A DNA stretch of 64,000 bases from Halorubrum aidingense JCM 13560. Lineage in GTDB: Archaea > Halobacteriota > Halobacteria > Halobacteriales > Haloferacaceae. The stretch is taken from NCBI RefSeq assembly GCF_000336995.1, contig NZ_AOJI01000017.1:224932-288931 (forward strand). Reading direction: 5' to 3'. The position numbers were made by a program, and so were the translations under genes. A model generated the notes under the pieces. It was not told where the DNA came from and ran no database searches. It saw nothing but the letters and a program-made list of their open reading frames with translations. Shown piece after piece: positions 50,154 through 58,878 of this stretch (positions within the stretch are counted from its first letter, which is position 1; every line of letters starts with the position of its first letter).

Positions 50154-50566
50154 AGCTCACTACGCGTCGCACGATCCGCAGCTGGCTTCTCGACGCACCG
50201 GGTGGAACGCTCTACGCGCTCGGCGGGGCGGCCGTCGGCCTGCTGCTACTCGGGATCGTCGTCGAATCCGACACAGTCGCTGTGATCGGAATACTCGCTG
50301 CGGTGAGCCTCGTGTTCATCCACGGCCGAGTAGCGTTGGACGCATGTCCGAACTGTGGATCGAGCGTCCGAGTGATGGACGAACGGTACTGTTCGACGTG
50401 CGGGACTCGCCTCGACGATGTCGAAGCAGCGCCGCCGATCGACGAGCGCGTCGACGAGCGGTTCCGACCGGTCGGGCTGAACGAGATCGAGCGGTCACCA
50501 CCGGTAGCAACGATCGCCGATGGTGGCGAGATGGGCGAGGCTGATCAGGACGAGGTGCGTGGATGA
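50150..50566 (+). CDS. Two-helix membrane protein with zinc ribbon
   Basis: A 138-residue protein: a basic start, two helices at residues about 18-60 (LYALGGAAVGLLLLGIVVE, TVAVIGILAAVSLVFIHG), then a cytoplasmic zinc ribbon CPNCGSSVRVMDERYCSTCG, then an acidic tail. Membrane zinc-ribbon proteins can dock nucleic acid or partner proteins to a membrane. It precedes the 620-residue membrane protein with an ATGA overlap. Confidence 0.7.
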   Translation: MKLTTRRTIRSWLLDAPGGTLYALGGAAVGLLLLGIVVESDTVAVIGILAAVSLVFIHGRVALDACPNCGSSVRVMDERYCSTCGTRLDDVEAAPPIDERVDERFRPVGLNEIERSPPVATIADGGEMGEADQDEVRG

Positions 50567-52425
50567 CTCGCGGCGCCGCGGTCGCCGCGGTATGTCTCGC
50601 TGTCCTCCTCGTTGCGACGATGGCGACACCCGCTTTGGCGGCCGTGGCGCCGACCGAGGACAGCCCGACGCCGCAGGTAGCAAACGAGAGCGACATCGAG
50701 AACGCGGGACCGTTCTCGCTTGACGACCTTCGGCGCGGTGGGACGCAGCCGTCGGCAGCACCGCCGAGCGTGCGATACGTCGGCGATCCAGAGGTTGACG
50801 GCGCGGTCGCGATCCGGTATCGGCCCGCTGATCCGCTGTCGAACGAGCCGGTGTATCTCGAAGGCGGACAGACGCTCAACACCGACGAGATCGAGATCTA
50901 CTCGACGGTGTTCGGCGAGAGCACGGGCGAGTACGAGCTGGTGGTCACGTATTGGACGCCGGAGACCGAGCGGGTCAACGGGACGGCCGTGGAGTACGCG
51001 GCGAATCAGGAGGTGCAGCGGGCGGGTGTCACCGTCGAAGACGGATACGCGACCGCTCCCGTCGAACTGAACAGCCACTACGACACGAACGTTGAGGCGA
51101 CCGCGTGGCTCGAGCGGAACGGTGAGCCGGTTGAGGGTGCCCGCTGGCGGTTCGACCACGCGTCGGCGCCGGCGAGCCAGCAGGTGCAGATAGAGACGCA
51201 GGCGGACGCGTGGTGGTACGCGTTCACGACGGCGATCCTCCCGGGCGTCGCCTCGATCATCGGCGGGCTCTCACTGGCGCGAGCGACGCTCAAACGGGTC
51301 GGTCGCGGCCCGGGATACTCGCTCGCGACGTGGGGTGTCGTGTCCGTGTTCGGCATCGTCATGGCGCTCGCGGGGCTCTACTACGAGGTTGCGACCGTCG
51401 TCGCGAACCTCGATATTCTGATGGGGCTTTCGTTGTTCCCGATCGCGTACGGCGGCGGCCTCCGAATGAGCCCGCCGACGGAACGGATCGCGTTCGAGCG
51501 CAAGGAGCTCACAGAAGCGATCTCTCTCCGTCGCGGAGAGACGGACAAAGAGAACCCGGACGCGGTCGCAGACGGCGGCGAGACGGCGGCGGAGGTAACG
51601 GACTCGGTGGAGCTGGGTCGCGACGGCTACTACGACGAACTCTACGAGCAGCTCGTCATCCTGACGACGGTCCGAGCTCCCGACGGTGGCCGACTCCTGC
51701 CGAAGACGGGGATCCGACCGTTCTTCGCCCGGCTGTTCGCGAAGGCGGCGCGTCTCGATCTCTCGCAGCTACGGACGCGCGTGCGGGTCGAAGGTAGCGC
51801 GTCGCAGAAGGTGTACGTCGACCCCGACGAGGATGAAGCGGTCGTCCACCGGCCGGCGCACCTACGGCGCCGGATGCCCGTCTGGCATCGTTTGCCCGAC
51901 CCGGTCGACGGCGAGAGCCTGTCCCCGGTCACTCGGGGACTCTACGGGCTCCTCACGCTCGCGACGCTCGGGCTTCCGGTCATCGGCTACTACGCCGGCG
52001 GCATGGTCTCGAACACGCCGACGGTCGGGTTTGTGATCGGTCTCGTGCTGCTCGCGATCGAGGGCTACGAGGCGGTGGACGGCTCGATCGACTTCGAGCC
52101 GGCGCCGCGCCACGACGTGACTGCCGATGCCTCGCTGACGGTCATGCAGTCGGAGCACGCCGACGCGAAACTCCTCGAAGACTACGAGGAGGTCGCGTGG
52201 ACCGAGCGCATCAAGACGGCGCTTGAGGCTCGTGATATCGACTCGCGACGCGACCGCTCGATGATCCAGTCGTTCCTCGAAAAGGAGATCGGCGTCGGCC
52301 TCGACGCGCTTGGACTCGACGACAACGCCGCGACCGACCTCGAGAGCGACGACCGCGACGAGACCGAGTTCGCGTTCGACGAGACCACGCCGGCGACGCG
52401 GCCGGCGGAGGGCGACGATGACTGA
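50563..52425 (+). CDS. Large polytopic membrane protein of the structural operon
   Basis: A 620-residue protein. A Sec signal (residues 1-27, AAVCLAVLLVATMATPALAA) precedes an ectodomain of about 180 residues. Then follow a helix near 215-240, two close helices near 255-300, a cytoplasmic domain of about 150 residues and two more helices near 450-505, then an acidic cytoplasmic tail. Two cytoplasmic domains on a polytopic core suggest an assembly or export platform working with the ATPase three genes on. I do not recognise the family. Confidence 0.7.
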   Translation: MTRGAAVAAVCLAVLLVATMATPALAAVAPTEDSPTPQVANESDIENAGPFSLDDLRRGGTQPSAAPPSVRYVGDPEVDGAVAIRYRPADPLSNEPVYLEGGQTLNTDEIEIYSTVFGESTGEYELVVTYWTPETERVNGTAVEYAANQEVQRAGVTVEDGYATAPVELNSHYDTNVEATAWLERNGEPVEGARWRFDHASAPASQQVQIETQADAWWYAFTTAILPGVASIIGGLSLARATLKRVGRGPGYSLATWGVVSVFGIVMALAGLYYEVATVVANLDILMGLSLFPIAYGGGLRMSPPTERIAFERKELTEAISLRRGETDKENPDAVADGGETAAEVTDSVELGRDGYYDELYEQLVILTTVRAPDGGRLLPKTGIRPFFARLFAKAARLDLSQLRTRVRVEGSASQKVYVDPDEDEAVVHRPAHLRRRMPVWHRLPDPVDGESLSPVTRGLYGLLTLATLGLPVIGYYAGGMVSNTPTVGFVIGLVLLAIEGYEAVDGSIDFEPAPRHDVTADASLTVMQSEHADAKLLEDYEEVAWTERIKTALEARDIDSRRDRSMIQSFLEKEIGVGLDALGLDDNAATDLESDDRDETEFAFDETTPATRPAEGDDD

Positions 52426-53209
52426 GCCGGTACCCGAGGGGGTAACGACGGAGTCGGAGAGCCAACCGCGAACGACGCGGCCAGCGCTCGACGTCCTCGA
52501 TCGAGACCAAGACCGGTTGCTCTACGACGGTGACCTGCGCCGGGAGCCGCCGATCCAGCCGTTGGGTGACGGGTTCGACAACGCGTTTCTCGCACTCTCG
52601 TGGTATCAGGCGGCCGGCGTGCGGACGCTCGGTCACGTTGAGCGCGTGATCGAGCCGCCGGATATGATGCCGATGTCGGGGCTCCTCGAGAAACTGCTGA
52701 CCGTCGACGACGATCGGCAGTCGGTGTACGTCCGACGCCGACTCGTTGAGCAACTTGACGACGCGTGCGACCTCGCGTATCGGCAGTTCCGCGAGCGGGC
52801 CGGAGAGCGCGTGGAGGATGCCGAGGGCGAGACGTGGAGCGATGTCGACCCTGATGAGGAGTCGAACCCGTTGATGCGGCCGGCGTTCCGGCAGCTCGAC
52901 AGCGGGCAGGCGGCGGCGCTGATCGACCTGTGGAGCGGCTTCGAGGATCGAGAAGCGCTCGGACGGTGGGTTCGGAAACTCTCGGCCCCGACGAACGGCG
53001 AGAAGCCGGAGGGGCTACTCGACGAGATCGTCGGCTCACCGCCGCTCTTGGAGGCGCTACTCAACCAGCGCGATCAGGAGGCGAAGGTGACGCGGTATCG
53101 GTTTGCCGTGGCGGTCGTGATGCCGTCGTTCCTGACGGCAGCGCGGACGTTGAACGGTGGAGAGCGAACGGACAGCAGCGGTGCGACACACGGAGCGTGG
53201 AATTCATGA
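52418..53209 (+). CDS. Soluble protein of the structural operon, 263 aa
   Basis: A soluble acidic helical protein with no membrane helix. After 45 disordered residues comes GFDNAFLALSWYQAAGVRTL and a run of helices with many Arg/Asp pairs. It overlaps the previous gene by 8 bases and the ATPase gene by ATGA, so it is probably the ATPase partner or an internal scaffold. No family recognised. Confidence 0.65.
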   Translation: MTEPVPEGVTTESESQPRTTRPALDVLDRDQDRLLYDGDLRREPPIQPLGDGFDNAFLALSWYQAAGVRTLGHVERVIEPPDMMPMSGLLEKLLTVDDDRQSVYVRRRLVEQLDDACDLAYRQFRERAGERVEDAEGETWSDVDPDEESNPLMRPAFRQLDSGQAAALIDLWSGFEDREALGRWVRKLSAPTNGEKPEGLLDEIVGSPPLLEALLNQRDQEAKVTRYRFAVAVVMPSFLTAARTLNGGERTDSSGATHGAWNS

Positions 53210-54576
53210 GCAAATCGTTTTCGAGCCGGGAGAAGAGTCGACGAAAGAAGCAGGAGGTGCTCCAGCGTCTCCACGAGGACTTCGAGCCGTGGGAGAAGTC
53301 GCGGCAGGCACGGTACCACGCCGGTTCGAAGTCGTGGAGCCGGCTGTCGAACGTCCATAACGACGGCGAGGTCATTTTCCGTCAGTTCGAGAACAACGAC
53401 GGGAACGGACTGAAGCCGTTTCACAAGAAACTGAAAAGTCTCTCGCGGACGGCGCGGATCAGCGGTAAAGAGGAGGCACACCCGGTATACCGGTACCCGA
53501 GCGCGTACCTCGACGCAATCATCCATCTCGATGACGCGGAGAAGTGGGCGCTGGAGGAGCGGCGTCTCGATGACGATATCATCGCGGAGCAGCCGGCCCC
53601 GCGTCGGAAGGTGCTGGAGTGGCTGGCGCGCCCGGAGAACGAAGACGTACTCATGGCGATGGGCGACGGCGGGACCGACCTGTGGGCACACTCAGAGCCG
53701 GGTGAGGGGAAGACGTCGTTCGCGAACGTCATCGGCGGCGTTCGGATGCCGGAGATCAACAACGAGACGCTGCTCTGGATGCTCACGCTCGACGAGCTGG
53801 AGTGTCTTCCGTTGGCGCCGTTCATGACGATCGCGGTGCCGGAGGGTGTCGAGTACGAGGTTCACGCGAAGCCGCGAAACCCGACGCTCCCGACGGTCGA
53901 GATTGAGCTGACCGACGTCTTCCGCGACACGGTCGAGTACAGCGACCCGCGGGACCTCATGACGAAGATCGTCCCGGGCGGGCTCTACGCCGTGCTTCCG
54001 GATCCGCTGTTCCGTGGCTGCGAGCAGTTGACGCGAGCGACGTACACGCCGGCACGGTACGCCGAGGAGCCGGCGGAGGTGACGCCGCTTCGAGACGTGA
54101 ATTTCGCGTTCCTCGAAACGCGGGCGAAGGACGACGAGTTCCTCCACCCGACGACGATGATCAACGACGAGTTCTCCGACCTGGTGCCGCTCAACCCAGA
54201 GGCTGACGAGAACGACACGAACCGGAAGGTGAAGGGCTGGCCGGTCGCACAGGGGAAAGCTCGGAAAAAGAACCTCTCGATGATCAACCTCTCGCACTCG
54301 ATCGCCAGGTGCGACGAGGGGCCTCGAGAGAAGAACCGGTGGTTCGTGACGATGCCGAACACGCCGCCGCCGGCGAGCTCGCTGTCGGGCATCGGCAACG
54401 TCCCGATCAACATGTCGTACATCAACAAATTCGCAGACCGGAAAGGCCGGGCAGTGATCTGGCGCAACGACAACTTCGCGCCGATCCAGTGGCCGAATCC
54501 GTACCGTCGCTACCGGTTCCGCGGCGAGATCTCGGTGAGCTATCCGCGCCGAGAGGAGGCCCTCGATGCCCTATGA
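53206..54576 (+). CDS. P-loop ATPase of the structural operon
   Basis: A 456-residue protein. The first 100 residues are basic (SSREKSRRKKQEVLQRLHED). A P-loop lies near residue 167, HSEPGEGKTSFAN, with Ser in place of the usual Gly/Ala at the first position; a later acidic strand near residue 318, TTMINDEFSDLV, could supply the Walker B Glu. Nearby YRRYRFRGEISVSYP is basic. It most resembles, by position and length, the VP8-type or HerA/VirB4-like ATPases of membrane haloviruses and plasmids. It may power genome packaging, vesicle loading or DNA transfer. Its stop overlaps the next small basic gene. Confidence 0.7.
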   Translation: MSKSFSSREKSRRKKQEVLQRLHEDFEPWEKSRQARYHAGSKSWSRLSNVHNDGEVIFRQFENNDGNGLKPFHKKLKSLSRTARISGKEEAHPVYRYPSAYLDAIIHLDDAEKWALEERRLDDDIIAEQPAPRRKVLEWLARPENEDVLMAMGDGGTDLWAHSEPGEGKTSFANVIGGVRMPEINNETLLWMLTLDELECLPLAPFMTIAVPEGVEYEVHAKPRNPTLPTVEIELTDVFRDTVEYSDPRDLMTKIVPGGLYAVLPDPLFRGCEQLTRATYTPARYAEEPAEVTPLRDVNFAFLETRAKDDEFLHPTTMINDEFSDLVPLNPEADENDTNRKVKGWPVAQGKARKKNLSMINLSHSIARCDEGPREKNRWFVTMPNTPPPASSLSGIGNVPINMSYINKFADRKGRAVIWRNDNFAPIQWPNPYRRYRFRGEISVSYPRREEALDAL

Positions 54577-54745
54577 CGTCACCCGATTCCGAGAGGAGCG
54601 ACGTCGCCAGCGACTCACGCGATTATTTCCCAAATCGGCGAATATGGTGCCCGACGAGATCGGCCGTCTCCGGTCTTCTCGCTCCCGGCGAGATCGCGGC
54701 TACACGCGCGGGCGTGTATACAGAACCGAACGGGGGAGGCGATAA
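54566..54745 (+). CDS. Small arginine-rich protein, 59 aa
   Basis: ATG 54566, 8 bases inside the ATPase gene, opens a 59-residue protein with 19 Arg (RFREERRRQRLTRL, RSSRSRRDRGYTRGRVYR). In a proteome that is overwhelmingly acidic such a basic peptide stands out and suggests nucleic-acid binding, perhaps genome condensation or a packaging partner of the ATPase. It stops 2 bases before the surface-protein ATG. Confidence 0.55.
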   Translation: MPYDVTRFREERRRQRLTRLFPKSANMVPDEIGRLRSSRSRRDRGYTRGRVYRTERGRR

Positions 54746-54747
54746 CG

Positions 54748-57700
54748 ATGACTGACGAGAACACAGGAACCCACAGCGAAGACGACGACGGAGATGAATC
54801 GCCAGCCGGCCTCAAACAGCGTGCAAAAGCGTACGTTTTCGCCGCCTACGCGTGGCTCCGAGCGCAACTCGCGCAGTCGGCCCAAGAGATAGCGCCGCAG
54901 TTGCGCGGCGCAGTCAACGGCGTGTCGATCCCGAAGCGCGCGTACAAGCCGCTCGGGCTCGCAGCCGTGCTCCTGATCGCGGCCGTGGCACTACCGGCGG
55001 CGCCGATCGGCGACGACCCGAGCTCGGACGTCGAGACCGAAGAGCCGGTCGTCGGCGAGACGTATGCGCCCCCGGAGGACGGAGAGTACCGGCGTGTCGT
55101 GGAGTCGGCTGTGTCAGCGAGTGCACCGAGTGAGACCGCCGACCCACCCGATCCGCCAAGCGAGGTTCGAACCTCAGCTGGCAGCCAGACGATGAACGTG
55201 GAGACGACAGTCATCGACGGCGAGCCCGCGATCGTGCTTGACGACGACCGAACGCACTCGGGACGTTGGGTGTCGATCGAGACTGCGTGGTTTGAGGACG
55301 CTGTCGGAGAGGTGCCGGACGCGGCGTATATCGAGCACGAGGAGAACGGCCAGTACGCGGCGCCGATCGAAGTGCGCGGCGGCCAGGCGGCGTTCTTCGT
55401 CCGCGAGTTCTCGACGAACACGGTCACGTTCGACGGCGAGGTGGCGCTGTCCGGCGCCGAGGCTGGCGACGGAACCGAATATCAGTACGAGCTCGGCTCG
55501 ACCGAGGGCGTGGAAGACCCGTCCATCAATATAACGGGCGTCAAAAACACGGAGTCGAGTTCATACACCGCAACTGCCAACCGGTCGGTAACTCAGACGC
55601 TCACGGTCGGTGGTAACACTGAACCGCGAGAGTCGAATGTTGCGATCACCGGGATTGAGGAAACTGAGCAAAGAAATGTAGATAGTACGGGCTCTGACAC
55701 GGTGAATATCGGAGGTAATATGGATACAGACGCCACGTTTTCCGTACCTGAGTATGCCTTTACTGGGAGCGGGAAGGACTCAAACGATGGCGGCGAGTCA
55801 TCCGTTAGCGGGACCACTTCAAAGTCATACGAAGGCTATGAATCTGACACATTAGAGTGGGATGTAAGGGCATACGGAAATGAGGATGCTGATTTCGACC
55901 GAGAGCAATATACAGAAGCCAGTTATGACCTCTACATCGGCGAAACATCCGGGAGTACCTCGCTTATTGACAGCAAATCTGCTACAGGGAGCGGCGGGAG
56001 CACGGTAAGCGCAGATGGTTCCGGGACGGTGGACACCTCTGGGTGGAATTCATTATATGTCGAAGTAGAATGGTCGGCGACCGCCGATTCAAGAACTTTC
56101 GAAGATCCGGGCGACGCATATGGCGAGTTTAACGTTAATAGTGCTGAAAAGGCCGATCTCACGGTCACACAAGATACAAGCCAAACAGTTACCGACGGTG
56201 ATACGGTTACGCTCTCGCCTGGATCCGCGTCGATCGACGCAAATACTGATTGGTCAACTGAATGGACCGAAACGACGGCGACGGAGGATCCGTCGCTCAC
56301 GATCGACGGTGATTCTGTAGTCTCACATTCCGGTGTCTTAGCGGCCGGTGAGACGGTTTCTAAAAACACGACCGCGTTGAGCACGGGTGATAATACCGTC
56401 GAGGTATCCTCAACCAATTCCAAAGCAGATTGGAAGGTAAATTGGGTCGAGGTGACAGAATCATCCGATCCCGTCGTGGAAGTAAACGGCGAGACCGTCG
56501 GTCACTCTGGAATCCTCGCGGACGGTGAGGAAGTCGCACTCGACGCGAACGCCACATGGCTCCAGGAGGGAACGAACCGCGTTAACGTCTCAACGGACTC
56601 GCCGGCGAGCGGGCCAGTGTCGTTGGTTGGGCTCGATTACTCGCACGGCGCCGAGACAACGACCTCGGCGACGGTGCAAGAGACGACGTGGAGCCAGACG
56701 ACGAACGTCTCGAACACCTGGCCGTCTGCACGCTCGAACGCGACGGCGACGCTCCCGATGAACGACCGCGTCGTCGACGTGCGGAACGTCGAGATCCGCG
56801 AGAACGGCACGACGTGGGAGCCGGTCGCCGAGAGCGACTACACACTCAACGGGACCGACCTGACGATCGAACTCGGCGACGTGGCCGAAGGCTCGACGAC
56901 GGAGGTCCGAGCGACCGGCTCGAAGGTCCGCGTCGAGGACGGGGCGATCACCGTGCTCGAACCGACGACATCGTCGGATACGCTTGACACCCGTGTCCGT
57001 GTCGACGATGCCGGCCCCGACTTCGCGCTCTCAGTGGACGAGACGATATTCGGCGATCGGGTCCACTACGCGGAGAACGCGACGTGGGGCGAGACGACGG
57101 GAGAGGCGACGATCACCGCGGACGGCGGGCAGACGCTGACGCTGCCGGACGCGACCGCGGGAGCTGAGACGAGCGTGCAGACGTGGCCGATCGCGGTCGC
57201 GCCGACCGCGGGCGAGGTGACCGTCACCGGACGCGACGGCGACCGGAGCGAGCCGGGGATCGCGGTGACCGGCGACGGTAACTCGGAAGTCGAGTACACG
57301 TTCGTCGACGCGGCGGACAACACACCGTACGTCCTCTACTCGAAGACTAAGGAGATCGTCCGCGACTCGGGCATGGCGTCGTCGCCGATCACGCTCGTCG
57401 ACGACAACTCCGAGGAGACGCTCGTCTTCCAGCTAGATGACGGAGTCGCATCGGGCTCGGGCTCCGGATCGAACGCGGGCGGCGGTCCCGGACTCATGCC
57501 GTCCGGTTCGGCCGGTGGCGGGTTCACGGCGCTGCAGGCGTTGATCCCGGACGCGAGCATGTTGCTGCTCGGGCTCGGCGGACTCGCAGCGGGACTCGTC
57601 GCAGTGCGCCGGAGCGGGCTCGTCGACGAGGGCACGCGCGGCGCGGCAGCCGTCGACACCGGCCAGGACGTAGCAACCACGGCGGGCCGACTTGTTGAGC

Positions 57701-58083
57701 GCGTGCTGGAGAACGAGATCGTGCTCGGGGTGGTGCTGCTCGCCGGCGGCGGGTGGCTGCTCACGTCGGGTATACTACCGGAGCAGACGACGCTGATCGT
57801 GTCGCTGTCGGCGGTACCGGTGGCGATGTTCCTCGTACTCCAGCAGTTCGATCGGTTCGATTTCCGGATCTGGGCCGGGTCGACCGCGCTCGTCGGCGTG
57901 CTCGGGCTGCAGACGCTCGCACCCGAGCTCGGTGAGGCGATCGCCGAGGAGGCCGGCGTGATCATCGTGGTCGGTGCGCTCCTGCTCGGCTGGCGAGCGG
58001 TGTCGGCGTGGCGCGCCGAGGCGAACACGCCGGACAATGTGACGCGGCTCGAAATCAACGCCGAGGAGGACGACGATGCCTGA
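54748..58083 (+). CDS. 1111-residue surface protein with polytopic C-terminus
   Basis: Residues 1-65 are cytoplasmic, helix about 68-90 (PLGLAAVLLIAAVALPAAP) is a signal anchor, and about 95-900 is a beta-rich Thr/Ser/Asp ectodomain. The C-terminus has about five membrane helices (e.g. NEIVLGVVLLAGGGWLLTSG, EAGVIIVVGALLLGWRAV). Residues about 250-570 come from a more A/T-rich stretch (55500-56460) than the rest, and contain an internal duplication at about 512-571 and 571-633 (ITIDGDSVVSHSGVLAAGE versus VEVNGETVGHSGILADGEE). It looks like the main receptor-binding or adhesion protein with a swapped central domain. Precedes a small membrane gene with overlap. Confidence 0.75.
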   Translation: MTDENTGTHSEDDDGDESPAGLKQRAKAYVFAAYAWLRAQLAQSAQEIAPQLRGAVNGVSIPKRAYKPLGLAAVLLIAAVALPAAPIGDDPSSDVETEEPVVGETYAPPEDGEYRRVVESAVSASAPSETADPPDPPSEVRTSAGSQTMNVETTVIDGEPAIVLDDDRTHSGRWVSIETAWFEDAVGEVPDAAYIEHEENGQYAAPIEVRGGQAAFFVREFSTNTVTFDGEVALSGAEAGDGTEYQYELGSTEGVEDPSINITGVKNTESSSYTATANRSVTQTLTVGGNTEPRESNVAITGIEETEQRNVDSTGSDTVNIGGNMDTDATFSVPEYAFTGSGKDSNDGGESSVSGTTSKSYEGYESDTLEWDVRAYGNEDADFDREQYTEASYDLYIGETSGSTSLIDSKSATGSGGSTVSADGSGTVDTSGWNSLYVEVEWSATADSRTFEDPGDAYGEFNVNSAEKADLTVTQDTSQTVTDGDTVTLSPGSASIDANTDWSTEWTETTATEDPSLTIDGDSVVSHSGVLAAGETVSKNTTALSTGDNTVEVSSTNSKADWKVNWVEVTESSDPVVEVNGETVGHSGILADGEEVALDANATWLQEGTNRVNVSTDSPASGPVSLVGLDYSHGAETTTSATVQETTWSQTTNVSNTWPSARSNATATLPMNDRVVDVRNVEIRENGTTWEPVAESDYTLNGTDLTIELGDVAEGSTTEVRATGSKVRVEDGAITVLEPTTSSDTLDTRVRVDDAGPDFALSVDETIFGDRVHYAENATWGETTGEATITADGGQTLTLPDATAGAETSVQTWPIAVAPTAGEVTVTGRDGDRSEPGIAVTGDGNSEVEYTFVDAADNTPYVLYSKTKEIVRDSGMASSPITLVDDNSEETLVFQLDDGVASGSGSGSNAGGGPGLMPSGSAGGGFTALQALIPDASMLLLGLGGLAAGLVAVRRSGLVDEGTRGAAAVDTGQDVATTAGRLVERVLENEIVLGVVLLAGGGWLLTSGILPEQTTLIVSLSAVPVAMFLVLQQFDRFDFRIWAGSTALVGVLGLQTLAPELGEAIAEEAGVIIVVGALLLGWRAVSAWRAEANTPDNVTRLEINAEEDDDA

Positions 58084-58408
58084 TCCGTTGATCATCGGGG
58101 TGCTCGGGGACTACTTTCGTGAGTCGGTGGTCATCGGGCTCCTCGGCGTCATCGTCGTACTCCGATTCCGGCGCTACCGAGCTGCTGGCGCGGCAGCAGT
58201 CGGTGCGCTTTCGTCGGCGGCGACCGTGGCCGTAGCGGTCGTCGTGACGCTATTCGGGCTCGTCGCGCTCGGCTACTGGGACCCGCCGGTCTCCGAGATC
58301 GTTGGCGACGTGCTCGGGGCCGGGCGGACCGTTTACGATACAGTCGGCGAGTGGCTGATCGAGAAGCTCGTCGGGTGGCTCGAGAGTGTGGCTGGAAACA
58401 CGTCGTAA
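58076..58408 (+). CDS. Small membrane protein, last gene of the structural operon
   Basis: A 110-residue protein with two or three helices (VVIGLLGVIVVLRFRRYRA, AVAVVVTLFGLVALGYW) and an amphipathic C-terminal helix. ATG 58076 overlaps the surface-protein stop by 8 bases. It ends the rightward chain of about 12 kb. Function unknown. Confidence 0.68.
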   Translation: MPDPLIIGVLGDYFRESVVIGLLGVIVVLRFRRYRAAGAAAVGALSSAATVAVAVVVTLFGLVALGYWDPPVSEIVGDVLGAGRTVYDTVGEWLIEKLVGWLESVAGNTS

Positions 58409-58515
58409 GGCTATCTGACAAGGTTCTTTCTCGGGGTCCCGTCCACGCCAATACCGCATTCATACCGTCAAGAGGGCGTCCTACGACCGTCTTGTAGGTT
58501 CCACGCGCGGAGTGG

Positions 58516-58617
58516 TGCGGTGCGGTAGGCCGGAGCCGTTCTGGCTCCGGCCGTTATTGTCTCCCCCCTTAGGGGCTACACCCGTAGGGATCCCTGCTAA
58601 CCTACCCACGCACCGCA
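58516..58617. other. Branched inverted-repeat structure, RNA or origin candidate
   Basis: An outer stem pairs 516-523 with 610-617 (8 bp) and 524-529 with 601-606 (6 bp) around a 3-base bulge, last three digits of position. Inside are three hairpins: 530-537/543-550 (8 bp, loop gttct), 565-568/572-575 (4 bp) and 576-579/584-587 (4 bp). All stems are read directly from the sequence. It lies in the 470 bp between the converging structural operon and the winged-helix gene. It could be a small structured RNA, a bidirectional terminator or a replication or packaging site. Confidence 0.6.
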
Positions 58618-58775
58618 AACCCTCTAACGGCCGATCTCGCGACGCCCTGACTGCTAAAAAGCGCGATCCGCGACAAGGTGTTTAGAATCATTATGTTTTA
58701 AAATACAGCCGAAAGTAGCACAAAATTCAGTTGTCGGCCCGATCGACGCGCGATCGCCGCCCTCGACGAGTCGGA

Positions 58776-58817
58776 TTAACCAACATCGGGGCTGTCGAGG
58801 CGAGAAGCGTTGGTTAA
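58776..58817. other. Perfect 9-bp inverted repeat, 24-bp spacer
   Basis: ttaaccaac (58776-58784) and gttggttaa (58809-58817) face each other over 24 bases. Flanking bases extend the match imperfectly. It lies 61 bp beyond the stop of the winged-helix gene, between converging genes. A binding site for that protein, or a terminator stem, are both possible. Confidence 0.6.
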
Positions 58818-58878
58818 GATCGGTGAAAAAAGAGAGCCGAAGCTATCGACCGACGCGAGTCCGTGGCGCCGAGCGCCG

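Larger units (their letters stand above)
58409..58878. other. Convergent intergenic region with structured and AT-rich parts
   Basis: 470 bp without a protein gene. Left to right it holds a spacer, the branched structure (58516-58617), an AT-rich stretch (58678-58735) with a tttaaaat box that could be a TATA for a leftward transcript, a cgatcg-N5-cgatcg pair (58740-58756), and a 9-bp inverted repeat (58776-58817). This density of signals in one intergenic region, beside a winged-helix gene, makes it the best candidate for a replication origin or regulatory hub in the right half. Confidence 0.55.

Noticed and set aside
46260..58408. Tailed-phage head and tail module
   Set aside because: No large terminase, portal, major capsid, tape-measure or baseplate protein is recognisable; the products are mostly membrane or exported proteins.
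58528..58552. Simple bacterial-type terminator at the ggccggagcc hairpin
   Set aside because: No T-run follows on either strand and the hairpin is nested in a larger paired structure, so a plain terminator does not explain it.
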